DNA of 64,000 bases from positions 434,001 through 498,000 of the forward strand of contig NZ_AMQH01000002.1 of the NCBI RefSeq assembly GCF_000300195.1, given 5' to 3'. This DNA comes from Clostridium tunisiense TJ (GTDB lineage: Bacteria; Bacillota; Clostridia; Clostridiales; Clostridiaceae). Shown one piece after another: positions 9,701-18,092 of the stretch. The position numbers were made by a program, and so were the translations under genes. Position 1 is the first letter of the stretch; each line of letters starts with the position of its first letter. Below the pieces are notes generated by a model that saw nothing but the letters and a program-made list of their open reading frames with translations, had not been told where the DNA came from and searched no databases.

Positions 9701-10342
9701 TTACCTAGCCCCTTCACCAGTAAATATAACTGAAAATGTCTTTAAAATTATAATTATATCTAGATAAAGACTTCTCTTTTCAATATATATTAAATCCCAC
9801 ATCAACTTTTCCTTTGCTGATATATCATACCCTCCATTTACCTGAGCCAAACCTGTAAGTCCTGGTTTTATTTGTACTCTTTGCCTGAAGTTAGGGATTG
9901 TCTTTTCAAACTCTCTTATAAATACTTCTCTTTCTGGCCTAGGACCAACAATACTCATGTCACCCTTTAAAACATTAAATAGCTGCGGAAGCTCATCTAT
10001 TCGTGTTTTTCTTATAAATTTACCAATCTTTGTTACCCTACTATCCTCTTTATCTGCCCATTGCGGACCGTTTTTTTCTGCATCTAAATACATAGACCTA
10101 ATCTTAAGAATATTAAATTCCTTACTTTTTCTTCCCGCTCTCTCCTGTTTAAAAATTGGATTACCTGGAGATTCTACAATAACTAAAATGCAAGTAATAA
10201 AAATAATGGGTGCAGCTAAAATTATACCCATAATTGACACAATAATATCTAACAATCTTTTTAGAAACTCATATAGCTTTTTTTCATGAAGAGTTTCATT
10301 TGTGCTATAATAACGTTCTTGCTCTATTCGTAAGTCTTCCAA
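9701..10342 (-). CDS. Initiating undecaprenyl-phosphate sugar-1-phosphate transferase (copy 1)
   Basis: A 213-residue monotopic phosphoglycosyl transferase that attaches the first sugar-phosphate to undecaprenyl phosphate. An N-terminal hydrophobic hairpin (LLDIIVSIMGIILAAPIIFI, residues 30-50) is followed by the family core: PIFKQERAGRKSKEFNILKIRSM, the TRIDELPQLFNVLKGDMSIVGPRPE block with the catalytic Asp-Glu, and KPGLTGLAQVNGG. It lacks the long N-terminal membrane domain of WbaP and so is a short PglC-type enzyme. The start is TTG at 10342 behind AAGGAGGAGAG; no in-frame ATG exists before the core. It heads the 10.3-1.9 kb gene run and is one of two initiating enzymes in this locus. Confidence 0.9.
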   Translation of the reverse strand: MEDLRIEQERYYSTNETLHEKKLYEFLKRLLDIIVSIMGIILAAPIIFITCILVIVESPGNPIFKQERAGRKSKEFNILKIRSMYLDAEKNGPQWADKEDSRVTKIGKFIRKTRIDELPQLFNVLKGDMSIVGPRPEREVFIREFEKTIPNFRQRVQIKPGLTGLAQVNGGYDISAKEKLMWDLIYIEKRSLYLDIIIILKTFSVIFTGEGAR

Positions 10343-10641
10343 TTAAACTCTCCTCCTTAATCCACTATCTATCAAGTTTAACACTATTTTATCACATTAA
10401 ACACGTTTTTATCTTAAACCTTATTTTTTAATATCACTTGTAAGCAAATATACCTTTGCGATTGTCTATATTTTCATCTATATATTATAATATATTTGAT
10501 GAATTATGTAAAACCTTATCGTAAGAAAAAATATAATATTATTTTTTTATTAATTTTGTTAATTTTAATAAAATCTCAATATAATTATTCTTTTTAGTTA
10601 ACATTTTATGTGCTTTCAAGTTGGAATATTAATTTTTTCCT

Positions 10642-10679
10642 GTTTGTATTATTTCTCAATCATAGAAAATAATACAAAC
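10642..10679. repeat. 13-bp perfect inverted repeat in the leader of the second glycan unit
   Basis: The arm at 10642-10654 (GTTTGTATTATTT) is the exact reverse complement of 10667-10679, with a 12-base loop. There is no T-run on either side, so it is not a simple terminator. It lies between the terminator of the fused EpsG gene and the long AT-rich leader (10343-10641) of the copy 1 sugar transferase, in which I could not assign a promoter with confidence. It could be an operator or an RNA hairpin. Confidence 0.5.
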
Positions 10680-10702
10680 TATGAATTCTTATAATTGTTC
10701 AT

Positions 10703-10742
10703 AGAAAAAACTACTCAAAGCAACCTTTGAGTAGTTTTTTCT
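10703..10742. terminator. Bidirectional Rho-independent terminator
   Basis: CTACTCAAAGC (10711-10721) pairs with the reverse complement ending GAGTAG at 10734, with a three- or four-base loop. A T-run flanks it in each direction (10735-10740 on plus, 10710-10705 read on minus). It directly abuts the stop codon of the fused EpsG gene at 10741 and ends that transcription unit. Confidence 0.85.
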
Positions 10743-12291
10743 ATTCTAAAATTTCAATTGAGTCAACAACTTGGAAGTTTTGTTTTGCTAACGCATTTTT
10801 CTTATTTGTAACTTTAATTTCTACAACGTGTTTTCCATAAGGTAAATCAAGCTTTTCGAAAACTACCTTATTGAATTCTAATGTAGACGAATAGTTATCA
10901 ACTGTATAGGTTTTATCATCTATGGTTACTTCTGCAATTCCACAGTTTATACCCGAAACTGAGTGCCACCTAAAGCCAGTTCCATTAAACTTAAAGGTCA
11001 TAGTATCATTGTTAGAATTTGACATTAATGCATAACCTTTATAATAATTTGAATGAAAATCATCTATCCACGAGTTTCCAGAGTATATTTCCGGATCATT
11101 CCATTTGTATAATCCAGGCTTTAGAATTCCCATGGGCATATACTCCATCATACGATGAAAGTTTTTAGGTTTATCTCTATAGGTCCAAATATTCTCTTTA
11201 TCAAAAATAGTAATATATGGATAACTATAAAATTTTACAGAACTATTGTAACTACCCTCATAAACAAAAGCTGATAAGTTTTTTACAAGAAGACCTAACA
11301 TAAGAATAATAGTTACAAAGAAAAGCATTATGGTTTTTTTGTAATACCCCTGATTTTTTAATAACATAACAATGTTAGGTATAATTATTATCTCAAATAC
11401 TTTCATATAAACAGAAATCCTAGATGAGATAACAGAACTCTTAATTGTCAAAATATACAATATAAAGCTAATTATATATATCCTTTTCATCATGTTAGTA
11501 TCATTATCTAATTCAATTTTTGAAGAAAAATATAAAATTAGTAGTAATACAATTAACCTATTGCCAATAGCAAGTAATGGAATACTCATTTGCCCCCAAT
11601 ATACTACTATTCTACTACTTAGAAATTGTGGAAGTAATCCTATGATTTTAACGTCTAGTCCCGTGGCCATAACTAATAATGCCACCGCAATAAAAGCTCC
11701 CCAAAGCTTCTTAGATATATTAAGCTCAAATATTGGAATTAGCAATAGCACTATAAGTATTGATGAGTGCATAGTTGCCGCTATCAATACCACTATTATA
11801 AATCTTATATATTTTCTATCCTTTAAGAATGGAATACCCAAGGCCAAAAATAACGCCATGGCAATCCCCTGTCTTATAGCACTGAATACATATATTAAAT
11901 AATACAATGCAAAGAAAATTGTAAGAGACATAATAGGCATCTTTGAATAATCTCTAATAAATTTATATATAAGTGTCATTATAACTATTGCTATGATAGC
12001 TATAAAAATTTCAAATCTTACATCCAAGGTTTTAAATATAGAACAAAGAAATAAATACGTTGGCTCAACACGGTATTCAAAAGCAGCAACTTCACTAAAT
12101 CTTGATATTGGTGGTACCACAGAATATATATCCAAATAAGCAAAGTAATCTGATCCCTGTCCAAATCTTATTATAGAAATTATAGTGAGTATTACTGACA
12201 AAATTTTAAAGGTTAAGTACTTAAAATACTTTCCTTTATATTCAAAATAGGACAATAAACTTAGAATTAAGAATACTATTATGTAAAACAT
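10741..12291 (-). CDS. EpsG-family polymerase fused to a C-terminal jelly-roll-like domain
   Basis: A 516-residue protein. Residues 1 to about 370 are polytopic and match the EpsG paralogue at 1909-3087 almost segment by segment (EYKGKYFKYLTFK, IRFGQGSDYFAYL, SAIRQGIAMALF), so it is probably a Wzy-like repeat-unit polymerase. Residues about 394-516 are an additional soluble beta-rich domain: FNGTGFRWHS, GIAEVTIDDKTYTVDNYSS, VVFEKLDLPYGKHVVEIKV, ending VVDSIEILE. This pattern resembles the GTG..W / G.HTVxIxV / VDxIEV layout of carbohydrate-binding-like beta-sandwich domains in secreted clostridial enzymes. It should face outside if the topology follows EpsG. ATG at 12291 with AAGGAG; terminator immediately downstream. 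Polymerase role and sugar binding are inferences. Confidence 0.8.
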   Translation of the reverse strand: MFYIIVFLILSLLSYFEYKGKYFKYLTFKILSVILTIISIIRFGQGSDYFAYLDIYSVVPPISRFSEVAAFEYRVEPTYLFLCSIFKTLDVRFEIFIAIIAIVIMTLIYKFIRDYSKMPIMSLTIFFALYYLIYVFSAIRQGIAMALFLALGIPFLKDRKYIRFIIVVLIAATMHSSILIVLLLIPIFELNISKKLWGAFIAVALLVMATGLDVKIIGLLPQFLSSRIVVYWGQMSIPLLAIGNRLIVLLLILYFSSKIELDNDTNMMKRIYIISFILYILTIKSSVISSRISVYMKVFEIIIIPNIVMLLKNQGYYKKTIMLFFVTIILMLGLLVKNLSAFVYEGSYNSSVKFYSYPYITIFDKENIWTYRDKPKNFHRMMEYMPMGILKPGLYKWNDPEIYSGNSWIDDFHSNYYKGYALMSNSNNDTMTFKFNGTGFRWHSVSGINCGIAEVTIDDKTYTVDNYSSTLEFNKVVFEKLDLPYGKHVVEIKVTNKKNALAKQNFQVVDSIEILE

Positions 12292-12332
12292 TATTGTCTC
12301 CTTTACTTTTATTTACCTTTTAAAGAAGTATT

Positions 12333-13442
12333 TTATTTACGACTTATAATACTATACAATCTATTAACAAAACTTTCACAACTATATTTTTCTATAGAAT
12401 TTTTGTAATTGTATTCTATGAATTTTTCTAAATCCCTCTTACACTGAATGATAGCATTTTTTAAGTTGTCTGAATCCTGAGGCTTACATGCTACCCCATT
12501 TTTTTCTCCCTCAAATATATCTCCTATGCCTCCTTGATAAGTGGTTATTACAGCTCCACCCATAGTCATAGCTTCTAGTATTGAGATAGGTTGACCTTCA
12601 TTTGGATAGAAAGTAGGCAATGCAAAAATTTCTGCCTTTAATAGTAGTTCTCTCTTTTTATTTCCTTTGACTATTCCATGATAAGTGAGTTTATCCTCTA
12701 ATTTTGCAAAATACTCTTTCACCTCAGGCTCTATATCATTTTCTATACTTCCTGCAACATCTATATGAAAATCATAGCCATCTTCTTTTAATTTAACACA
12801 GGCTTCTAGAAGTTCAATTATTCCCTTAGTTTTCATTAAATTACTTAAATATATTATATTAGCAGTTTTATTTTCCTTTGCTTTCTGTTCTTTTTCCTTC
12901 AGCTCATTTTCTGTAATAACAAATTCAGGTTGCACTCCATTTTCACATACGAATACCTTATCTGAAGGAACAATGCCATCTAACATAGTTCTTAGGGATT
13001 CCCCTAAAACAATTACGCCATTGCACATATTAAAGTAATTTGCAATTTTTTGCTGTTTTTCCTTTGAGAGTTCATCATACATTTTTCTAACAAACCCTCC
13101 ATGGAAATGAATATAACATGGTACTTTTAACAGCTTCGCAGTACTTATGAAAGGAACATACTTCATAAACCCAATGTAGCTCTGAGCTGGAGTTATGTAT
13201 ACTACATCATACTTATTAAAAATAATGCCTTTTACACCCTTTGAAATTGGTGAAAGACTTTTTATTACCTTTTTAATATCAAATTTTCCTTGTGAAGATA
13301 GCTTGTTAAATTTCTTATCTGTATCACTATCAATAAAGTCTACGTGATGACCGTTTGCCCTAAGACCATTCAAGATCATTTCATTTGCTATAGTTTGTCC
13401 GGTTATAGGATCTGGAAAAGGTCCTATCATTAATATTTTCAT
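12333..13442 (-). CDS. Family 4 glycosyltransferase
   Basis: A 369-residue GT-B enzyme starting MKILMIGPFPDPITGQTIANEMI, the Gly-rich GT4 N-terminus. Later motifs are IHFHGGFVRKMYDEL, GVIVLGESLRTML, NIIYLSNLMKTKGIIELLEA and the donor site NEGQPISILEAMTMGGAV with the paired glutamates. GGGAG lies eight bases before the ATG at 13442. It sits 41 bases upstream of the fused EpsG gene and about 215 bases downstream of licD, so the three probably form one unit with the FnlA and dehydratase genes. Sugar specificity not predictable. Confidence 0.88.
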   Translation of the reverse strand: MKILMIGPFPDPITGQTIANEMILNGLRANGHHVDFIDSDTDKKFNKLSSQGKFDIKKVIKSLSPISKGVKGIIFNKYDVVYITPAQSYIGFMKYVPFISTAKLLKVPCYIHFHGGFVRKMYDELSKEKQQKIANYFNMCNGVIVLGESLRTMLDGIVPSDKVFVCENGVQPEFVITENELKEKEQKAKENKTANIIYLSNLMKTKGIIELLEACVKLKEDGYDFHIDVAGSIENDIEPEVKEYFAKLEDKLTYHGIVKGNKKRELLLKAEIFALPTFYPNEGQPISILEAMTMGGAVITTYQGGIGDIFEGEKNGVACKPQDSDNLKNAIIQCKRDLEKFIEYNYKNSIEKYSCESFVNRLYSIISRK

Positions 13443-13507
13443 AAAATCACTCCCGAAATTATTATAAAAGATTATGTGTAAAAGTATTTATAGGAAACCA
13501 AAGTAAA

Positions 13508-13591
13508 AACTTAACTCATACTAATACCGCCTTGTTTTCCTTAGGGCTTTTGGTATTGAATAAATTAAATTTTAACTATGGAAGCCTATAG
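13508..13591. repeat. Dispersed intergenic repeat, family R2 (copy 1)
   Basis: Shares with other copies at about 32.95, 48.4, 54.0, 61.3 and 63.75 kb the ordered blocks AACTTAACTCATACT, CTTGTTTTCCTTAGGGC, TTTTGGTATTGAAT and GAAGCCTATAG. It occupies most of the space between the GT4 and licD genes and contains no open frame of note. The match to the other copies was made by eye. Confidence 0.5.
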
Positions 13592-13657
13592 ATCACTACT
13601 TATTAAATATACCTAACTATATTGCTTAGTTTAAAACATAATCTTATAAATTATTTT

Positions 13658-14524
13658 CTACATGTACAAATTATTTAACTCACTATATTCTTCAGTAGTT
13701 AAATTAGTTTTTATCTCTATAGAATGAGATGGTACTCTTTTATCTTCAGGTGGCAATGTCATGTAATCGCCATATAATTTCTTTAGATAATTATCATAAT
13801 CGTTAGGAACTAAAAATTTCTTCTCTTCAAATTCAAGTTCCTTTAAAGGAAAAACATGTTCTTCCTTTAATTTAATATCAAAAGGTACTTCTACTCCAAA
13901 ATCTATATAGTCCTTAGCTTCATTTTTGCTGTTAGATTTCTTTTGTAGTTTTCCCGAAAATTGCACTAACCACTCATAGTTTATAAAAAATAATAAAGAA
14001 AATACTATTTTACAAAACAACTTGTACAAATTTTTACCAAGATTCTTTATGAATGGCTTAGTAAAAGGTGCTTTTTTGAGCCAAAAGCTAACAATTAAGT
14101 TATTTATAATTCTCTTATATATACTTTTTCTTCCTTTATGTTCATAAAAATCCATGGGGAATATGTCAACAAATACTCCAATATGACCTTTTTCATTATT
14201 GTTTGATACCAGTATGCTATTTCTATCTTTTACTTTAATCCAAGGGTTTTGAGTATATTTATCACTGTCAGGAGTTTGTAAAAATAAGTTTTTAGGCAGT
14301 TTTTCTTTAGCTATAGCAATAAATTTATCATAATCCTCTCTCATCATAGCTAGGTCCACATCATCATCCCATGGAATAAATCCATCATGTCTCACAGCGC
14401 CTAATAAAGTTCCCGAATCTAACCAATAATTAATATTATTCTCCCTACACAGCTTGTCTATCTCCTGCATTATGTTAAGCATTATCTCTTGTAAAGCTCT
14501 TAAGTCTGTATTTTCTGAGTTCAC
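13658..14524 (-). CDS. LicD-family phosphotransferase
   Basis: A 288-residue protein with the LicD nucleotidyltransferase-fold signature: NINYWLDSGTLLGAVRH followed by GFIPWDDDVDLAMMR, whose Asp cluster binds metal. A second block is HIGVFVDIFPMDFYE. LicD proteins transfer phosphocholine or other phospho-substituents (for example phosphoglycerol or ribitol phosphate) from a nucleotide carrier onto surface glycans. Here the donor is unknown; no choline uptake or activation genes (licA, licB, licC) are in the window. Start is GTG at 14524 with GGAGGG six bases upstream; the next in-frame ATG would cut into the domain. It lies inside the polysaccharide locus, so the modified glycan is probably the product of these genes. 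Confidence 0.88.
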   Translation of the reverse strand: MNSENTDLRALQEIMLNIMQEIDKLCRENNINYWLDSGTLLGAVRHDGFIPWDDDVDLAMMREDYDKFIAIAKEKLPKNLFLQTPDSDKYTQNPWIKVKDRNSILVSNNNEKGHIGVFVDIFPMDFYEHKGRKSIYKRIINNLIVSFWLKKAPFTKPFIKNLGKNLYKLFCKIVFSLLFFINYEWLVQFSGKLQKKSNSKNEAKDYIDFGVEVPFDIKLKEEHVFPLKELEFEEKKFLVPNDYDNYLKKLYGDYMTLPPEDKRVPSHSIEIKTNLTTEEYSELNNLYM

Positions 14525-14667
14525 TATAATCCCTCCAATGGAAAAAATTCACTGTTATATTGTGATTAATATAAATTAAACTTAAAGCCCCTTATATTTA
14601 TACCACATTTCTGTACAAAAGTATAAAACTTTAAAGACTTTAAGCTTAACTTATTTTATGCTATATT

Positions 14668-15726
14668 CTAAACTAATTCATTTGCTACTTCATCTAAAGC
14701 ATTTTTTTTGCTGTTATGACTGGCTAATTCCTTTTTTACATAAGGTAATTTTAACATCATCTCTTTCAATTCTTCCATTGTTACTTGATGTGTATTATCA
14801 GAGTTATACTCATCTAAATGTTGAATTTCCGCATTTCCTTCTGTAAAGTATTTAGAGTAATTAAGATCTCTATTATCTGCTGGTACTCTAAAGTATTTTC
14901 CCATGTCTTCTGCTTTCACCATTTCTTCTTTAGAAAGCAGAGTCTCGTATTTCTTTTCTCCATGTCTTGTTCCTATTATTTTTAATTTCACATCTGAATT
15001 AAATAATTCCTTAACAGCTATAGCTAATTGTTCAACAGTGCTTGCAGGAGATTTTTGTACAAATACATCCCCTTGCTCACCGTATTGAAATGCATGTAAA
15101 ACTAAATCAACTGATTCTTCTAAAGACATTAAAAATCTTGTCATTGATGGATCTGTAAGTGTTAGCTCGCTTCCTTCTTTTAATTGACTTATGAATAGTG
15201 GAATAACAGATCCCCTAGAAGCCATAACATTACCGTATCTAGTAGCACAGAATATTGTTTCTCCTTCTTCTGCCATCCTTGCTTTTGATATCATAACCTT
15301 TTCTGCCACTGCCTTTGACATACCCATAGCATTCACTGGGTAAACTGCCTTATCTGTACTTAGTAAAATTACCTTCTTTACTCCATTTGCTAGTGCAGAA
15401 TTAAATACATTCTCAGAGCCTACAATATTTGTTCTTACAGCTTCCATCGGGTAAAACTCACATGAAGGAACCTGCTTTAACGCTGCAGCATGAAATACGT
15501 AGTCTACACCCTTCATTGCATAGTTAATGCTATTATAGTCTCTTACATCTCCAATGAAATACTTTACCTTATCATTCTTTAAAGAATTCCTCATATCGTC
15601 TTGTTTTTTTTCATCTCTACTAAATATTCTTATTTCTTTAATATCCGTATTCAAAAATCGCTTTAATACTGTATTTCCAAAGGAACCTGTACCTCCAGTA
15701 ATTAGTAAAACCTTATCTTTAAACAT
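14668..15726 (-). CDS. fnlA: UDP-GlcNAc 4,6-dehydratase/5-epimerase (FnlA/CapE type)
   Basis: First enzyme of UDP-N-acetyl-L-fucosamine synthesis: it oxidises, dehydrates and epimerises UDP-GlcNAc. The 352-residue extended SDR shows TGGTGSFGNTVLK (NAD(P) binding), AAALKQVPSCEFYPMEAVRTN, LLSTDKAVYPVNAMGMSK in which Met replaces the usual Tyr as is typical of this subfamily, and TRYGNVMASRGSVIPLF. ATG at 15726 with GAGGTGAA. It follows the membrane dehydratase by 19 bases. The two following steps, FnlB and FnlC, are encoded at 19.2-20.3 and 18.1-19.2 kb, so the pathway is complete although split by a terminator. Confidence 0.92.
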   Translation of the reverse strand: MFKDKVLLITGGTGSFGNTVLKRFLNTDIKEIRIFSRDEKKQDDMRNSLKNDKVKYFIGDVRDYNSINYAMKGVDYVFHAAALKQVPSCEFYPMEAVRTNIVGSENVFNSALANGVKKVILLSTDKAVYPVNAMGMSKAVAEKVMISKARMAEEGETIFCATRYGNVMASRGSVIPLFISQLKEGSELTLTDPSMTRFLMSLEESVDLVLHAFQYGEQGDVFVQKSPASTVEQLAIAVKELFNSDVKLKIIGTRHGEKKYETLLSKEEMVKAEDMGKYFRVPADNRDLNYSKYFTEGNAEIQHLDEYNSDNTHQVTMEELKEMMLKLPYVKKELASHNSKKNALDEVANELV

Positions 15727-15745
15727 AATTCTTCACCTCAAATAA

Positions 15746-17635
15746 TTATTTTTTATCTTCATGACTAATGGATGTAACTGCTACCTTTTCATGCTTACTT
15801 CTTTTGTAAGTTGGAACAATTTCCTCCACTTTATCCTTTATGGCTGCAGAGTTTTCTTCTCTTATAAGAAGTCCTAGTTCACAGAATTTTTCTTTTAAAT
15901 TATTTATATCACTAAATGTAGGTTGCCCAACAAATATCTTATCATGCCCTGTTTTTTGTAGTCCCTCTTCTGCCATTAAGAGTTCTTCATATAGCTTTTC
16001 TCCTGGCCTTAAGCCTGTAATCTCAATTTTTATATCCTTATCAGGAGTGTATCCTGATAGTTTAATTAAATCACATGCAAGATCATAAATCTTAACCGGT
16101 TTACCCATATCAAGTACAAATATTTCTCCCCCCTGTGCATAAGCACCAGCTTGAAGGACTAACTGTGCAGCCTCAGGAATCAACATAAAGTATCTTGTAA
16201 TGTTTTTATGTGTTACGGTTACCGGACCACCCTCTGCAATTTGTTTCTTGAAAAGTGGGATTACAGATCCATTGCTTCCTAATACATTTCCAAACCTTAC
16301 TGCTACATATTCTGTATCACTTATTTTATCCATAGCTTGAATAATCATTTCACATACCCTTTTTGTAGCTCCCATAATATTTGTTGGGTTTACAGCTTTA
16401 TCCGTAGAAATAAGCACAAATTTCTTTACCTGGTATTGATCTGCACATTCTGCTATGTTAAGTGTTCCAAATACATTATTTTTAATTGCCTCTGTCGGAT
16501 TGTCTTCCATTAACGGTACATGCTTATGGGCTGCCGCATGGAATATAACTTCCGGTTTGTAAGTTTTGAAAATACTCTCTATTCTTTTTCTATCTCTCAC
16601 AGATGCTATAAACACTCTTAAGTTCAGCTGTGGAAACTTCCTTAAAAGTTCATTCTGTAAGTCGTAGGCATTATTCTCGTATATATCTAGTATCATTAGT
16701 TCTTCTGGATTAAAGTTAGCTATTTGCCTGCACAATTCTGACCCTATGGACCCTCCTCCACCAGTGACAAGGACTCTTTTTCCCGTAAGATAATCAGAGA
16801 TACCTTTATGATCAAGAATTATTGGGTCTCTTCCTAGTAAATCAGCCTCATCTACATCTCTTAACTGACTAAGAGTAACATTTCCTCCAATAAGTTCATA
16901 CACACCTGGCATTGTCTTAACCTTAGCTCTAGTTTCACTACATAATTTTATAATTTCAGTTTTTTCTTTTGTATTCATGCTAGGTATTGCCAAAACTATT
17001 ATATCTATTTTTTTCTCTTCTACTAATCGTTTAATATCATTTCTACCGCCAAAGACTTTAACCCCAGCTAGCATGGTATTCTTTTTGTCTTTATTATCGT
17101 CAATTAATACTATTGGATTGTACTTCATACTTGGGTGGGTTTTCATTTCCTTTATAACCATAGCCCCAGCAGTTCCTGCTCCAATAATCATTACATTTTT
17201 GAAAGCCTCTTTATCTATTCTACTAAATCTAAAAGAAATTCTTCCATAGATTCTAAAAATCATTCTAAAGCCCAAACTTAATATCATAACAAATACACCT
17301 GCAAGTATATTTATTTCCCAGGTTATTCTGTTTGCTGGTTCATAGGTTATATATATAATAAATATATTTGCTATTGTTGCCGCATAACAACCTACTACCC
17401 CCATAAGAAATTCTTCAGTTCCCGCAATTGTCCATAAACTCTTATACATTTTAAATATTGAAAAACTGATTAAGTATATGACTATTATGATGGGTAATAT
17501 TTTAAGTAAATTATTTAACTTGTCTACTAATATTGGTTGGTCATAAAACCTGAAATAATAGGAAAAGATATAAGATAGATATATTAGTATTATATCTGTT
17601 GCTACAAATAATAAAGTCTTACTCTTATTTATCAT
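15746..17635 (-). CDS. Membrane nucleotide-sugar 4,6-dehydratase (CapD/WbpM/PglF family)
   Basis: A 629-residue protein with about four N-terminal transmembrane helices (residues 8-125), a first Rossmann domain (MIIGAGTAGAMVIKEMK, about 150-165) and a catalytic SDR domain (TGGGGSIGSELCRQI near 288; STDKAVNPTNIMGATKR, with Met in place of the catalytic Tyr; RFGNVLGSNGSVIPLF). These features define the long retaining UDP-GlcNAc 4,6-dehydratases that supply UDP-4-keto-6-deoxy-GlcNAc for QuiNAc or bacillosamine-type sugars. GAGGAGG precedes the ATG at 17635. It begins a new unit after the terminator at 18031-18068 and is followed closely by fnlA. With the reductase at 21.6 kb it could make UDP-QuiNAc (inference). 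Confidence 0.9.
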   Translation of the reverse strand: MINKSKTLLFVATDIILIYLSYIFSYYFRFYDQPILVDKLNNLLKILPIIIVIYLISFSIFKMYKSLWTIAGTEEFLMGVVGCYAATIANIFIIYITYEPANRITWEINILAGVFVMILSLGFRMIFRIYGRISFRFSRIDKEAFKNVMIIGAGTAGAMVIKEMKTHPSMKYNPIVLIDDNKDKKNTMLAGVKVFGGRNDIKRLVEEKKIDIIVLAIPSMNTKEKTEIIKLCSETRAKVKTMPGVYELIGGNVTLSQLRDVDEADLLGRDPIILDHKGISDYLTGKRVLVTGGGGSIGSELCRQIANFNPEELMILDIYENNAYDLQNELLRKFPQLNLRVFIASVRDRKRIESIFKTYKPEVIFHAAAHKHVPLMEDNPTEAIKNNVFGTLNIAECADQYQVKKFVLISTDKAVNPTNIMGATKRVCEMIIQAMDKISDTEYVAVRFGNVLGSNGSVIPLFKKQIAEGGPVTVTHKNITRYFMLIPEAAQLVLQAGAYAQGGEIFVLDMGKPVKIYDLACDLIKLSGYTPDKDIKIEITGLRPGEKLYEELLMAEEGLQKTGHDKIFVGQPTFSDINNLKEKFCELGLLIREENSAAIKDKVEEIVPTYKRSKHEKVAVTSISHEDKK

Positions 17636-18030
17636 AAATTTTTAATCCTCCTCGAACATTTAAAGCAAATATAAATCAATTAAGAACTAAAGAAATTATG
17701 ACCTATGTTATACTTGTATACTACTAATTCCTTTAAATAAAACATAATTAGTCCTTCCTTACCCTTTAAATAAATATAATATAAACTAATTAAAGCCATA
17801 TAATTAACAAAATTCAAAAATATATAACTCACCTATTTTTCGTAAAGTCCAATTATCTTTCTTTTGTATGATACCCATATTACACTCTACTAAATCAAAA
17901 TTTAAAATCTACAGATAATTTTATCACATATAAACATAAGTTTAAAGCTATTATTCATTAAAAATATCTGTATATATAGCTACATTTGGTTGTATTTGTA
18001 ACATTTCACCGAATATTACAGAAATTTTTC
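17636..18030. other. AT-rich intergenic region upstream of the membrane dehydratase
   Basis: About 395 bases with no open frame of interest. It must contain the promoter for the dehydratase-fnlA unit because a terminator closes the unit upstream. A weak candidate on the minus strand (TTGAAT, 17 bases, TTTAAT) lies near 17780-17815, but I do not trust it enough to list it. No repeat recognised. Confidence 0.3.
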
Positions 18031-18068
18031 TAATAAAAATAGAAGTGAGATGGTATAATCTCACTTCT
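18031..18068 (-). terminator. Rho-independent terminator after the WecB-type epimerase gene
   Basis: AGAAGTGAGA (18041-18050) and its complement ending at 18068 form a ten-base-pair stem. On the minus strand it is followed by ATTTTTATT. It lies 25 bases past the stop of the epimerase gene and ends the 23.1-18.1 kb transcription unit. Confidence 0.85.
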
Positions 18069-18092
18069 GTTTTTATAAAATTTAAATATAAT

